64,000 bases of DNA from Claveliimonas monacensis (GCF_014982975.1 NZ_JADCKL010000014.1:1-64000); one strand, 5' to 3'; positions 8,149 through 19,666 are shown, counted from the stretch's first letter. Numbers and translations: made by a program. Notes: generated from the sequence alone by a model not told the origin.

Positions 8149-9610
8149 CTTTGGTCCATCTTTCCGGATCTACATCCATAAATCTTGCTCTCACAAACCG
8201 TTCCTTCTGGTCATAGGGAACCGTGCAGTCAAAAATGGTTTTGCAGGCAATGCCGTGATCCCTGATTCCTGGTGAACAGGAGGGGTCATTGGAGGGATCC
8301 AGCGGATGACATCTCACACCCGGTATGGTGATGATGTCCGCGTCTCCCTGGAACCTGGTGTTCATCGCCCAGAGTACGTCATTTATATCAAAACAATCCA
8401 CATCCTCATCCACAATAAACACGTGTTTCAGCTCGCTGAAAGCTGAAAATGCAAGGAGGGCTGCCTGCCTCTGTCTGCCTTCATCGCTTGGTGAGAGCTT
8501 TTTGAACTGGAGGACAGCCATGTATTTTCCTCCTCCCGGCGAAGCACAGTATACATTCTGCAGCCTTCCCGGCATCGCTTTCTCGATCATACCGTAAATG
8601 CTGGCCTCTGTGGGGATGCCGGCCATGGATACATGCTCCTCGCTGGGTCCGATACAGGTCTGCATGATGGGATTTTTCCTGTGGGTCACTGCTGTCACCT
8701 TTATAAGCCAGCACTGATCGCTGGCAGGTCCGGTGTAGCCCGGGAACTCCGGCATCGCGTATCCTGTGTGGCTGTTCTGATCCTCCTGCACGCGGACATG
8801 GGGGACCACTTCTCCCTCAATGACATACTCTGCATTTGCGATGGCTTTCTCATTGACAGTCAGACATCTGCAGAGCTCTACCGGCTCATTTCTCAGCGCT
8901 CCTGCCACTGCCAGCTCATCATACCCAAGAGGGGTTGTCGGCGGTTCAAAGCAGGAACCGATCTCTATGGCAGGGTCTACTCCGATGCTGATGGAGATGG
9001 GGAGCCTCTGTCCCATCTGCTCCGCCCTCTCTGCCATGGCTCCAATGTGCCTTGCCCCCGGTGTAAAAAAGATGGAGAGCTCGTCCTTTCCCTGAATGCA
9101 GAGTCTGTGGATCGTCACATCGCTGCGCCCTGTGTCGGGGTGGGTAGCATAGCACATTCCCAGAGTGATATAGGGGCCTGCATCATCCGGCGTGTTGGTT
9201 GGCGCCGGCACTAATTTGTACAGATCAAAGTCCGGATCCTCTGCTCTGTGCACCACCTCCTGGCAGGGGGCTGATCCTTCTTTCAGGACTGGCGGTATGG
9301 GGTTGTCCACACTGTGCCAGAGCATTTTTCCAAGATCCTCCGGTCTGCCCCCAAGGAGGGCTGCCACTCTCTTTCTGCTGGCAAGCACACCGATAGCCAC
9401 TCTTGCCCCCGGATGTCCTTTTACATTGTTAAAGATCATAGCCGGGCCTTCCTTGGTGGGGCGCATGACGGTCCCGCCTGCCCCCACGTGCCGGTACACG
9501 CCGGAGAGTTCCGCCATGGGCTCTACTTCCACATCTGTCTCGATGAGCTGTCCTGGCATGGATTTTAAAAGCGCAAGCGCGCTGCGAAGATCATTTACTT
9601 TATCTGCCAT
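8138..9610 (-). CDS. UbiD-family prenyl-FMN-dependent decarboxylase (gallate/protocatechuate type)
   Basis: 490 residues, from ATG 9610 behind AGGAGG. UbiD family hallmarks include SDVTIHRL, the PPTTPLGYDELAVAGAL segment and the catalytic-loop region EYVIEGEVVP. The length and three-gene set match lactic-acid-bacterial gallate decarboxylase (LpdC) more than quinone UbiD. It would decarboxylate a hydroxybenzoate non-oxidatively in the cytoplasm, using the cofactor from the adjacent UbiX-like protein. The exact substrate is inferred only from resemblance. A promoter lies at 9652-9680. Confidence 0.85.
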   Translation of the reverse strand: MADKVNDLRSALALLKSMPGQLIETDVEVEPMAELSGVYRHVGAGGTVMRPTKEGPAMIFNNVKGHPGARVAIGVLASRKRVAALLGGRPEDLGKMLWHSVDNPIPPVLKEGSAPCQEVVHRAEDPDFDLYKLVPAPTNTPDDAGPYITLGMCYATHPDTGRSDVTIHRLCIQGKDELSIFFTPGARHIGAMAERAEQMGQRLPISISIGVDPAIEIGSCFEPPTTPLGYDELAVAGALRNEPVELCRCLTVNEKAIANAEYVIEGEVVPHVRVQEDQNSHTGYAMPEFPGYTGPASDQCWLIKVTAVTHRKNPIMQTCIGPSEEHVSMAGIPTEASIYGMIEKAMPGRLQNVYCASPGGGKYMAVLQFKKLSPSDEGRQRQAALLAFSAFSELKHVFIVDEDVDCFDINDVLWAMNTRFQGDADIITIPGVRCHPLDPSNDPSCSPGIRDHGIACKTIFDCTVPYDQKERFVRARFMDVDPERWTKDAR

Positions 9611-9651
9611 TGCATTTCCTCCTACTGTTCCTGTCTTTTTTCTCTCACTCT

Positions 9652-9680
9652 ATTCTATCTTCTTTTTTGTTTCCTATCAA
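9652..9680 (-). promoter_or_regulatory. Promoter of the ubiD-ubiX-lpdD-esterase operon
   Basis: Minus strand -35 TTGATA (9675-9680), 17-bp spacer, -10 TAGAAT (9652-9657). It lies about 40 bp upstream of the ubiD start. Confidence 0.55.
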
Positions 9681-9682
9681 TT

Positions 9683-11185
9683 CTAACTTTCTTTCCACGG
9701 AGAAACTTGTGCTGCCCTCCACACAGAAGCATTGTACTCTCTGATGGTGCGCTTTTCATCATCCTGCCGGGCTCTCCGGAAATACTGGCGAAGCTCATTT
9801 TCCACGATGCTCTCTGTGTAGAACCCGTCCGAGTAGTCCAGCTCTTCCACATGGATCTCGGCAAGGGCCGGCGCTGCATCATAAGAAGAGGTACTGATCA
9901 TATATATGGCATCCGCCGCAGTCATCTTCTCCATAGTGCGGATATTATAGGAGGTTGCCAGATAATCAGGATGCAGAAATGACAGCAAAATGTATCCGAA
10001 GGAGACAGCAGCCGTCACAAACCTGAACAGCGAAAATTTTTTCTTATAGATAAAGATCACAACTCCTGTCATCATGACAAGATTCAAGATCAAAAACCAA
10101 AGTACGAGGATGCGCAGGAATGTCATATGATAGACACGGACATACATGAACATTCTGTACATGGCAGATATTGTCATGATAAATGTACATCCGCATATGA
10201 CTGTCAGAATAATGTCCAGAATTCTATTTTTTTGGAATGAATATACAACTGAAATAACAAGTACAAAATTAATCATTCCTATAAACAGCAGCTGCCAGAA
10301 ACCTTCCTGCGCATACCCGGCATACGTCATGCCTTCTGGAAGTCCCCCGTCATTTTTGAGAAAAAGAACGTACACCTGCACGAAGCAGTACAGAACATAG
10401 ACGGCAGCGATCATGCCGGTAAATGTTATGCCTGTGACTGCTTCATAATTCCTTCTTTTTCCCTCTTTCGGGCAGCATTCGCCTGCAGCAAAGGCATAGA
10501 ATACGCCGTAGATGATCAGGATCCCAAACAGGGTCATGCACACAATGACAACTACAGAACTGATATGCAGATTCTCCGGCATCTGGAATATGTTTTCAAA
10601 AATGGCCGCGAAAACCCGGTCTGAGCTTGCCAGAAGCGGAAAGATAACGATAAGCAGGACAAAAGCTATCACGATCCCCACAAGTACAGATCGCATTTTT
10701 TCTCTCTTTTCCTCTTCTTTCTCCCCTTCTCTTCCTCCTTTTTTCAGGTCCTTTAGGTTGAATATGTGGAAGGAAAAGACCACTGTTTTTATGCCCATCA
10801 TCACGATCATCTTTAAGTAGGAAAAGAAGTTCCACTCTCCCTCCCCGCAGAAACATCGGACCATTCCCGCCATAAAAAGGAGCATGATCCCTGCCCAGTT
10901 AAAGACCACAAGAAATCCAGAGTCTGTCAGCACAGTGGAAATTCCAAGAAGGATGATGCCCGCCCCATATGGAAAGAATTCCCTATTGCAGGACATTCCA
11001 AGCTTCTTAAAAAAGAGGATGGCAGTACCCACTGTCATAGCTGTATGCAACACAAAAGTAATTCCATTTAGATTTTTGTAACAAAAGACTGTAAAGAGAA
11101 CACCGTAGATTACACTAATTCCTGCAAAATAGCGATTATTTTCTACAAATTTCGATCTCCTTGTATCTGACCTGCTATTTTCCAT
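9683..11185 (-). CDS. DUF4153/DUF4173-type multi-pass membrane protein
   Basis: 500 residues from ATG 11185 behind GGTGGGAG. The frame stays open upstream to 11248, but that longer form would overlap the XRE gene. The first roughly 400 residues hold about ten hydrophobic segments. A charged insert (KKGGREGEKEEEKREKM) lies in the middle. The soluble C-terminus contains NIRTMEKMTAADAIYMIS and an SSYDAAPAL segment typical of the DUF4173 family. Function is unknown. It is third in a DUF2975-XRE-DUF4153 operon, an arrangement recurrent in Firmicutes. Confidence 0.75.
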   Translation of the reverse strand: MENSRSDTRRSKFVENNRYFAGISVIYGVLFTVFCYKNLNGITFVLHTAMTVGTAILFFKKLGMSCNREFFPYGAGIILLGISTVLTDSGFLVVFNWAGIMLLFMAGMVRCFCGEGEWNFFSYLKMIVMMGIKTVVFSFHIFNLKDLKKGGREGEKEEEKREKMRSVLVGIVIAFVLLIVIFPLLASSDRVFAAIFENIFQMPENLHISSVVVIVCMTLFGILIIYGVFYAFAAGECCPKEGKRRNYEAVTGITFTGMIAAVYVLYCFVQVYVLFLKNDGGLPEGMTYAGYAQEGFWQLLFIGMINFVLVISVVYSFQKNRILDIILTVICGCTFIMTISAMYRMFMYVRVYHMTFLRILVLWFLILNLVMMTGVVIFIYKKKFSLFRFVTAAVSFGYILLSFLHPDYLATSYNIRTMEKMTAADAIYMISTSSYDAAPALAEIHVEELDYSDGFYTESIVENELRQYFRRARQDDEKRTIREYNASVWRAAQVSPWKES

Positions 11186-11207
11186 ATGCTCCCACCTTTC
11201 TGTTCCT

Positions 11208-11441
11208 CTATTTTTCTTCATCACTGTCTTTTTCTTCATCCGGCACATATTTTAAAATATCTCCCGGCTGACAGCCCAGTTCCCGGCACAGCGCGTCCAG
11301 AGTCGTAAATCTGACCGCTTTTGCCTTATTATTTTTCAATATCGAAAGATTGGCCATTGTAATATCTATTTTCTCTGCCAGCTCCTTTACACCCATTTTT
11401 CTCTGTGCCATGACCACATCTAAATCAATCACGATCGCCAT
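11208..11441 (-). CDS. Small XRE-family (YozG-like) transcriptional regulator
   Basis: 77 residues that are almost entirely an HTH_XRE domain: MGVKELAEKIDITMANLSIL, then TTLDALCRELGCQPGDIL, and an acidic tail. YozG-like proteins of this size are normally encoded next to DUF2975 membrane proteins, as here. It likely binds the direct repeats at 12032-12066 and represses the operon; that is inference from position. The gene lies between the DUF2975 and DUF4153 genes on the same strand. Confidence 0.88.
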   Translation of the reverse strand: MAIVIDLDVVMAQRKMGVKELAEKIDITMANLSILKNNKAKAVRFTTLDALCRELGCQPGDILKYVPDEEKDSDEEK

Positions 11442-11498
11442 GCTCCCTCACCTCCTGCTGTTTGCTCCGCATATATGTATATGCCATCTTCTTCTCCA

Positions 11499-11951
11499 TC
11501 AAATTGTCAGATCGTTCTCCTCCTTATACCGGACCGCTTCCCCAAAGACCTGCGACAGGACCTGGCTGAACAGCGCCGCCACAAAAAAGATCACTGCGAT
11601 CACCACTGCTGCGATCGTGGGTACAAAAAACATTTCCAATAAAAAGGCTGCTGTGATACAGAGACTGAACCTTGTCATCAGACGCAGGCTTTTTACATTC
11701 TCATAGACAAAACAGGATCCATTCACAACTGTCTCCATCATCTTTCGTAGCTGACTGACGATCAATATTCCGAATATTCCGGAAACTGCCAGTGTAACCA
11801 GCATGGGGATATACTGCTCCTGCAGAGTATCGTCATAATATCTTCCCGCCAGCTTCAGCGTCCAGGGAAGCGTCACAACCACAGCAATCCCTGAAAAAAA
11901 CATAAAATCCAGCACTCCTTTTGTCGCTCTGATGATCTTTTCATTCCGCAT
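11499..11951 (-). CDS. DUF2975 family membrane protein
   Basis: 150 residues with four predicted membrane helices. The arrangement of a first helix, an extracytoplasmic loop, then SGIFGILIVSQLRKMMETV and a C-terminal helix pair matches DUF2975 proteins. The family is of unknown function and is nearly always paired with a YozG-like regulator, which follows here after 57 bp. It is the first gene of the operon, directly behind the promoter at 12015-12043. Confidence 0.82.
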   Translation of the reverse strand: MRNEKIIRATKGVLDFMFFSGIAVVVTLPWTLKLAGRYYDDTLQEQYIPMLVTLAVSGIFGILIVSQLRKMMETVVNGSCFVYENVKSLRLMTRFSLCITAAFLLEMFFVPTIAAVVIAVIFFVAALFSQVLSQVFGEAVRYKEENDLTI

Positions 11952-12014
11952 ACATCTATCTCTCCCTTCTCATTTTACGTTTCATTTCATTTTGTTCTTC
12001 TGCTATCTAAGAGG

Positions 12015-12066
12015 AATATATCATATTAAAAATCGTTTTTCAATATATATTTATCGTTTTTCAATA
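12015..12066 (-). promoter_or_regulatory. Promoter with twin direct-repeat operator for the DUF2975-XRE-DUF4153 operon
   Basis: Minus strand -35 TTGAAA (12038-12043), 17-bp spacer, -10 TATATT (12015-12020). Two perfect 14-bp direct repeats, ATCGTTTTTCAATA on the plus strand, lie at 12032-12045 and 12053-12066. They are 21 bp apart, about two helical turns. The proximal copy contains the -35 box. Confidence 0.65.
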
Positions 12067-12128
12067 AATTTCAAGTTCAATTGAGCACACATTCCAACAA
12101 TACAAGGGAGATGATACACAATAACACA

Positions 12129-12193
12129 GGTAAAACTGCAATTGGGGACGTAATATTTTTTCAAAATATTACGTCCCCAATTGCAGTTTTACC
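12129..12193. repeat. REP-like palindromic element, copy 1
   Basis: Perfect 31-bp inverted repeat with a 3-nt loop (arms 12129-12159 and 12163-12193). Its core GGGGACGTAA/TTACGTCCCC recurs at 61951-61981. Both copies are preceded by the flank ACACAATARCACAGG. The right arm supplies TTGCAG (12181-12186), which is 17 bp from TATAAT at 12204-12209. Confidence 0.8.
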
Positions 12194-12209
12194 CCCTCCG
12201 TCCTATAAT
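12181..12209 (+). promoter_or_regulatory. Promoter of the C-GCAxxG-C-C gene, partly inside the palindrome
   Basis: -35 TTGCAG (12181-12186), 17-bp spacer, -10 TATAAT (12204-12209), followed by AAAAGGAGG and ATG at 12233. The -35 box belongs to the right arm of the repeat. Confidence 0.6.
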
Positions 12210-12232
12210 ATCTACAAAAGGAGGTTTTTTCT

Positions 12233-12700
12233 ATGAATACATCGATCGATATGGAGAAATTGAGGGAGGATGCCGTACATATTTTCAATTCCGGTTTTAC
12301 CTGCTCTGAATCTGTCATCTATGCAATTAAGAAAAATTTTGAACTTGAGATGTCCGATGACGCCATTGCCATGAGTTCCGGATTTCCATGGGGCCTTGGA
12401 GGAGCGGGATGCATCTGCGGCGCTCTGGCCGGAGGGACCATGTGCATCGGCTACTTCTACGGACGCACAGAGCCGGGCGATCCGCGTAATCAGCTCTGCT
12501 TTAAGCTCTGCAACGAACTCCACGATTTCTTTAAAGAGAACTATGGAGCTGCCTGCTGCCGCGTGCTTACAAGAGGAATGGAGAAACAGTCACCGGAGAG
12601 AAAAGCACACTGCACAAAAATGGTTTCCGGCACAGTGGTAAAGACAGCTGAGATCATTCTGAACAACCTGAAAGACAGCAGATTTCAGGATGTCTGTTAA
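12233..12700 (+). CDS. C-GCAxxG-C-C family protein (putative redox protein)
   Basis: 155 residues from ATG 12233 behind AAAGGAGG. Five spaced Cys positions match the family: CSES near residue 23, GCICGALAGG (the GCAxxG block) near residue 60, two further Cys-containing segments including GAACCRVL, and a late HCTKMV. The family is suspected to be a redox or metal-binding electron carrier, but no activity is established. It is a single-gene unit between a REP-like palindrome and a terminator. Confidence 0.85.
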   Translation: MNTSIDMEKLREDAVHIFNSGFTCSESVIYAIKKNFELEMSDDAIAMSSGFPWGLGGAGCICGALAGGTMCIGYFYGRTEPGDPRNQLCFKLCNELHDFFKENYGAACCRVLTRGMEKQSPERKAHCTKMVSGTVVKTAEIILNNLKDSRFQDVC

Positions 12701-12736
12701 GTCCTCTCTTATGTACAATTTTAAGTCAGGAATATA

Positions 12737-12782
12737 AAAGGACTGGCACACCTCTTTCAAACAGCGTGTGCCAGTTCTTTTT
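12737..12782 (+). terminator. Terminator between the C-GCAxxG gene and gyrA
   Basis: Stem GACTGGCACAC / GTGTGCCAGTT around a 14-nt loop, then TTCTTTTT on the plus strand. It may also stop gyrA transcription on the minus strand, where the T run is shorter. Confidence 0.8.
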
Positions 12783-12793
12783 ATGGACTTTAT

Positions 12794-15292
12794 TTAATTA
12801 TCTGTATCATCTGTTTTCTCCGAAGACTCAGACTCTTCTTCTTCCTCTTCATCTCCCTTTCTCACCTTGGCGATGCTGGCAACTTTATCATTTTCCTGTA
12901 AATTGATCAGTTTCACACCAGAAGTTATTCTTCCAAGGATGGAGATGCTGCTGCACTTCATGCGGATCACAATGCCCTCTGTATTGATGATCATGATCTC
13001 ATCATCTTCGTCCACAGCTTTGATGCCTACTACATTTCCTGTCTTCTCTGTGATCTTGTAGCATTTAACACCTTTTCCTCCTCTGTTCTGGGGAGAGAAT
13101 TCTTCCATTGCTGTACGCTTGCCCATACCCTTTTCAGATACAGTCAGCAGGTGAGTTCCCTGGGAGGAAAGCTGCATGCCGATGATCTCATCGTGGTCTG
13201 TCAGATTCATGCCCCGCACGCCCATAGATGTTCTTCCTGTAGGTCTCACATCTGTCTCATGGAAGCGGATGCACTGTCCATACTTGGTAGCCAGGATAAT
13301 GTCTTTCTGGTTGTCTGTATACTTCACTTCGATCAGCTCATCGTCATCCCGCAGGGTGATGGCGGCAAGTCCGGTCTTTCTCACATTCGCATACTCCTTC
13401 AGAGGAGTCTTCTTCACAAGTCCCTTTCTTGTAGCCATGAAAAGGTATTCCCCGTCACGGTACTCGTCAATTGGGATGACAGCTGTGATCTTCTCCTCCG
13501 GCTGCAGCTGGAGCAGATTAATGATAGCTGTTCCCCTGGCAGTCCTGCCTGCCTCAGGTATCTCGTATCCCTTCAACCTGTAGACGCGTCCTGTCGTAGT
13601 GAAGAACATGATATAGTGATGGGTATGTGTCATAAACAGCTCTTCCACATAGTCGGAGTCTATGGTCTGCATGCCTTTGATGCCTTTTCCTCCTCTGTGC
13701 TGGGACTTAAAGGTATCCTCAGACATGCGCTTGATATAGCCAAGTTTTGTCATGGTGATGACGACATTCTCCTTGGGAATCAGATCCTCCATGGAAATGT
13801 CAAACTCGTCAAATCCGATCTTTGTCCTTCTGTCATCTCCGTATTTATCTTTGATGACAAGGATCTCTTCTTTGATCACGCCAAGAAGGACCTTTCTGTC
13901 AGCCAGGATCGCCTTCAACTCGCCGATACGCTTCATCAGCTCATCGTACTCGTTCTCCAGCTTCTCTCTTTCCAGACCTGTCAGAGCTCTAAGACGCATA
14001 TCCACAATAGCCTGGGACTGGGCGTCAGAGAGATCAAAGCGTTTCATCAATTCCGCCTTGGCATCCTGCACATTGGCAGAGCTGCGGATGATCTGGATCA
14101 CTTCGTCGATGTGGTCAAGGGCGATAAGCAGTCCTTTAAGAATGTGGGCGCGCTCCTCCGCCTTATTGAGCTCGTATTTTGTGCGCCTTGTCACCACTTC
14201 TTCCTGATGCTGCAGATAGTAGTTCAGCATATCGAGAAGATTCATAACTTTCGGCTCATTGTTTACCAGTGCCAGCATGATGACACCAAAAGTATCCTGA
14301 AGCTGGGTATGTTTGTAGAGCTGGTTTAAGATCACGTTTGCGTTGGCATCTCTTCTGAGTTCAATGCACACTCTCATGCCTTCCCGGCTGGACTGATCAC
14401 TGAGCTCTGTAATGCCATCGATCTTTTTATCCCGCACAAGCTCGGCGATCTTCTCGATGAGCCTTGCCTTGTTGACCATATAGGGAAGCTCTGTGACAAT
14501 GATCCTGCTCTTGCCGTTTGGCATTGTCTCAATGTCTGTCACGGCCCGCACCCGGATCTTGCCCCGGCCTGTCCGGTAAGCCTCCTCAATGCCCCTTGTC
14601 CCCAGGATCGTAGCTCCTGTGGGGAAGTCAGGTCCCTTGATGATCTGCAGAATCTCCTCCATGGTGGTCGTTTCCTTGTCCGCGATCTGGTCATCGATGA
14701 TCTTCACCACCGCGTCAATGACCTCCCGCAGATTGTGGGGCGGGATGTTTGTGGCCATTCCCACGGCAATACCGGATGTTCCGTTTACAAGGAGATTGGG
14801 AAATCTGGATGGCAGGACTGTCGGCTCCTTCTCTGTCTCGTCAAAGTTGGGCGTAAAATCTACCGTATCCTTGTTGATGTCCGCTGTCAGCTCCATGGAA
14901 ATCTTGCTCAGTCGGGCCTCCGTGTACCTCATAGCGGCCGCGCCGTCCCCGTCCACTGAACCGAAGTTTCCGTGTCCGTCCACAAGAGGATATCTGGTAG
15001 ACCAGTCCTGGGCCATATTTACCAGGGCTCCGTAGATGGAGCTGTCCCCATGGGGGTGGTATTTACCCATCGTGTCACCGACAATACGGGCACATTTTCT
15101 GTGGGGCTTGTCAGGACCGTTGTTCAGCTCGATCATGGAATACAGAATTCTCCTCTGCACCGGCTTCAGACCGTCTCTTACATCGGGAAGGGCTCTGGAA
15201 GCGATAACACTCATGGCGTACTCGATGTAAAATTTTTCCATTCTCTCCTTCAGGTCTACTTCCTGGACTTTATCAAAAATATTATCTTCCAT
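12794..15292 (-). CDS. gyrA: DNA gyrase subunit A
   Basis: 832 residues. The breakage-reunion domain has the catalytic Tyr123 in RYTEARL and the quinolone region [10 protein letters not shown] near 80-88. A coiled coil follows, then the six-bladed C-terminal domain with the GyrA-box [10 protein letters not shown], and an acidic tail. It cuts and rejoins DNA to introduce negative supercoils as A2B2 with GyrB, whose gene lies 14 bp upstream. Odd point: residue 88, equivalent to E. coli Asp87, is Gly. Confidence 0.97.
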   Translation of the reverse strand: MEDNIFDKVQEVDLKERMEKFYIEYAMSVIASRALPDVRDGLKPVQRRILYSMIELNNGPDKPHRKCARIVGDTMGKYHPHGDSSIYGALVNMAQDWSTRYPLVDGHGNFGSVDGDGAAAMRYTEARLSKISMELTADINKDTVDFTPNFDETEKEPTVLPSRFPNLLVNGTSGIAVGMATNIPPHNLREVIDAVVKIIDDQIADKETTTMEEILQIIKGPDFPTGATILGTRGIEEAYRTGRGKIRVRAVTDIETMPNGKSRIIVTELPYMVNKARLIEKIAELVRDKKIDGITELSDQSSREGMRVCIELRRDANANVILNQLYKHTQLQDTFGVIMLALVNNEPKVMNLLDMLNYYLQHQEEVVTRRTKYELNKAEERAHILKGLLIALDHIDEVIQIIRSSANVQDAKAELMKRFDLSDAQSQAIVDMRLRALTGLEREKLENEYDELMKRIGELKAILADRKVLLGVIKEEILVIKDKYGDDRRTKIGFDEFDISMEDLIPKENVVITMTKLGYIKRMSEDTFKSQHRGGKGIKGMQTIDSDYVEELFMTHTHHYIMFFTTTGRVYRLKGYEIPEAGRTARGTAIINLLQLQPEEKITAVIPIDEYRDGEYLFMATRKGLVKKTPLKEYANVRKTGLAAITLRDDDELIEVKYTDNQKDIILATKYGQCIRFHETDVRPTGRTSMGVRGMNLTDHDEIIGMQLSSQGTHLLTVSEKGMGKRTAMEEFSPQNRGGKGVKCYKITEKTGNVVGIKAVDEDDEIMIINTEGIVIRMKCSSISILGRITSGVKLINLQENDKVASIAKVRKGDEEEEEESESSEKTDDTDN

Positions 15293-15306
15293 TGTCTTCT
15301 ACCTTT

Positions 15307-17250
<1,944 letters not shown>

Positions 17251-18348
17251 CTAGTTTTCCATGATGACATGCCCCTGGTGGACATGAAATACTTTATTGA
17301 TAGAAAATCGATGGTTTACAAATTCATCTACACCTGTACAGGTAATAAGAGCCTGTATGTCGTGAATACTGTCCAATAGATAGTTTTGCCTGTGTTTGTC
17401 AAGCTCAGACAGCACATCGTCAAGAAGCAGGATGGGCGTATCTTTTGTGAGCAGCCTCACAAGCTCTATCTCGGAAAGTTTCAGGGAGAGGGCAGCTGTC
17501 CGCTGCTGTCCCTGGGAACCGAATTTCCGGATATCGATCCCGTTTGTCATAAAACAGATATCGTCCCTGTGGGGTCCGCACCCGGTGCTCCTCATGCGAA
17601 GGTCCCTCTCCCGCCCTCTTCTCAAGGCTTCCTGGAGGGGCTCCCCCTTTGTGTCAGGCTCGTATTTTACCTCTATGTTTTCCAGGCCCCCGGTAAGTTT
17701 TCTGTGTATATCAGAAATGATATCATTCACCTGGACCATGAATTTTTTTCTGGCTTTTATGATCTTTTCACCGTAGCCTGCAAGCTGCATATCCCAGATA
17801 TCAAGCGTCTCCGCAAGCGAACTGCCGCCCGACTCCTGACGGGCCAGATCCTTGAGGAGATGATTCCTCTGGTTTACAATGCGGTTATAGTTTGATAAAT
17901 TGCTCAGATATACTTTATCGAGCTGCGAAAGCTCAAGATCTATAAATCTTCTTCTCTCGGAGGGTCCGTTTTTAATAATATTCAGATCCTCCGGAGAAAA
18001 GAAAACAATGTTTACGATGCCAAACAGTTCACTTGCCTTTCTTATCGGCATTTTATTGACTGCTATGCCTTTGGGACTGTTTTTCTTGAGATGCATATCG
18101 ATCTGATATGGAATTCCCCTTTTCTCAATGACCGCTTCAATGTGGGACTCATCCTGCCCAAAGCGGATCATGTCCCTGTCCCTGGTTCCTCTGTGTGACT
18201 TTGTGGTCCCGCACATGTAGACAGCCTCCAGGATATTGGTCTTTCCCTGGGCATTGTTCCCGTAAAAAATATTGGTAGATCCGCAGGGCTCCAGCTTCAG
18301 AAGGTCATAATTTCTGAAGTCCTTAAGTTTTAAAGATCTAATTTTCAA
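17251..18348 (-). CDS. recF: DNA replication and repair protein RecF
   Basis: 365 residues. Walker A GNNAQGKTN near residue 31, the GSQGQQRTAALSLKLSE signature near 290, and Walker B PILLLDDVLSELD near 320. RecF binds gapped DNA and helps load RecA through RecO and RecR. The start overlaps the rlbA stop by 11 bp, indicating coupling. Normal family length. Confidence 0.96.
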   Translation of the reverse strand: MKIRSLKLKDFRNYDLLKLEPCGSTNIFYGNNAQGKTNILEAVYMCGTTKSHRGTRDRDMIRFGQDESHIEAVIEKRGIPYQIDMHLKKNSPKGIAVNKMPIRKASELFGIVNIVFFSPEDLNIIKNGPSERRRFIDLELSQLDKVYLSNLSNYNRIVNQRNHLLKDLARQESGGSSLAETLDIWDMQLAGYGEKIIKARKKFMVQVNDIISDIHRKLTGGLENIEVKYEPDTKGEPLQEALRRGRERDLRMRSTGCGPHRDDICFMTNGIDIRKFGSQGQQRTAALSLKLSEIELVRLLTKDTPILLLDDVLSELDKHRQNYLLDSIHDIQALITCTGVDEFVNHRFSINKVFHVHQGHVIMEN

Positions 18349-18547
18349 TTTTTATTTCTTCTCCGTTATAAGAAACGATATCTCCCGGGTAAAGCTTTTT
18401 CCCGCGCCTCGTATCTGTCTGGCCGTTTACTTTCACAAGCCCGTCCTGGATGACCTCTTTGGCCTCCACGCCGGACTCCACAAGGCCGGCCGCCTTCAGG
18501 GCCTGCCCCAGTTTAATAAATTCATCTCTGAGATGTAAACTCTGCAT
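18338..18547 (-). CDS. rlbA: S4-domain RNA-binding protein RlbA/YaaA
   Basis: 69 residues forming one S4 domain: FIKLGQALKAAGLVESG, EAKEVIQDGLVKVNG and RRGKKLYPGDIV. A gene of this size and type lies between dnaN and recF in most Firmicutes. A role in ribosome biogenesis has been proposed. It sits 12 bp after dnaN and overlaps recF by 11 bp. Confidence 0.93.
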   Translation of the reverse strand: MQSLHLRDEFIKLGQALKAAGLVESGVEAKEVIQDGLVKVNGQTDTRRGKKLYPGDIVSYNGEEIKIEN

Positions 18548-18559
18548 AAAATCACTCTC

Positions 18560-19666
18560 CTAGATCGCGTTAAAATTGACCGGAAGGATCAGATAGATAT
18601 AACTCTCTGTCTCATCTTTGATAAAGCACGGAGCTTTTGCGTTCATAAGATAGAGATCCACTTCCTCATCGTCGATGACCCTGAGGGCATCGATGAGGAA
18701 TTTCGGGTTGAATCCGATCATCAGATCTTTTCCTTCTTTTGTGATCATAATATCTTCGTTCATGGATCCAAACTGGGATTTGATCCGCAGCTCCATCACA
18801 TCATCGCCGATATTGATGATAATAGGCTTTTTATCTCCCTCTTTTACCAGCAGAGTCGCCCTGTCTATACAGTTCAAAAAGTCTCTCTTGTTGATCCTTA
18901 CTTTTGTCTCGTAGTCGCTGGAGAGCATCTGGTCGATCTTGAAGTACTCTCCCTCGATCAGACGGGACACGACCACGGTCCTGTCAAATTCAAATACAAT
19001 ATGGTTGCCGGTAAAGTACATGCTCACCTGACTCTCCGCTTCTCCGGAAAGGATCTTGCTGATCTCGGTGAGAGTCTTTCCAGGAACAACGATCTTGTGA
19101 TCCTGACACTCATCCTTGAGTTCGATCCTGCGGATGGAGATGCGGTGTCCGTCCAGAGATACAACTCTGAGCATGCCGTTTGAAATTTCAAAAAGCTCCC
19201 CTGTCATCAGTTTGTTGCTCTCATTGTCTGCAATGGAGAAGATCGTCTGACGGATCACTTCTTTCAGTGTGAACTGGGAGATGGTGACGGTCTCTGTCTT
19301 TTCAATGACAGGGAGATAGGAGAAATCTTCCCCGGATCTTCCCATAATATCGAATTTGGCCTTCTCGCAGGTGATGGTCATCTGATCTTTTTCATCTGTC
19401 TCTATAACAATATCGCTGTCAGGAAGTTTGCGGACGATCTCTGAAAAGATCTTTGCGTCTATAGCGATCATTCCATGTTCTCTGATATCTCCGTCTATCT
19501 CTGTCTGAATGCCAAGTTCCATATCGTTGGCTGTCAGCTTGATAATGTCTACTGTGGCATCAATAAGTATACATTCAAGAATGGGCATTGTTGTCTTAGA
19601 AGGAACTGCTTTGGATACGATGCTGACTCCTTTTACAAGATCTGCTTTACTGCATATGATTTTCAT
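18560..19666 (-). CDS. dnaN: DNA polymerase III sliding clamp (beta subunit)
   Basis: 368 residues with three repeated clamp domains. It begins MKIICSKADLVKGVSIVSKA and ends with the peptide-binding pocket region (YLILPVN). The homodimer ring tethers replicative polymerase to DNA. It is downstream of dnaA, separated by 287 bp that carry DnaA-box-like sites. Confidence 0.97.
   Translation of the reverse strand: MKIICSKADLVKGVSIVSKAVPSKTTMPILECILIDATVDIIKLTANDMELGIQTEIDGDIREHGMIAIDAKIFSEIVRKLPDSDIVIETDEKDQMTITCEKAKFDIMGRSGEDFSYLPVIEKTETVTISQFTLKEVIRQTIFSIADNESNKLMTGELFEISNGMLRVVSLDGHRISIRRIELKDECQDHKIVVPGKTLTEISKILSGEAESQVSMYFTGNHIVFEFDRTVVVSRLIEGEYFKIDQMLSSDYETKVRINKRDFLNCIDRATLLVKEGDKKPIIINIGDDVMELRIKSQFGSMNEDIMITKEGKDLMIGFNPKFLIDALRVIDDEEVDLYLMNAKAPCFIKDETESYIYLILPVNFNAI

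Noticed and set aside
13151-14329. Long plus-strand frame opposite gyrA
   Set aside because: Shadow of gyrA codon structure; no ribosome binding site and an improbable protein.
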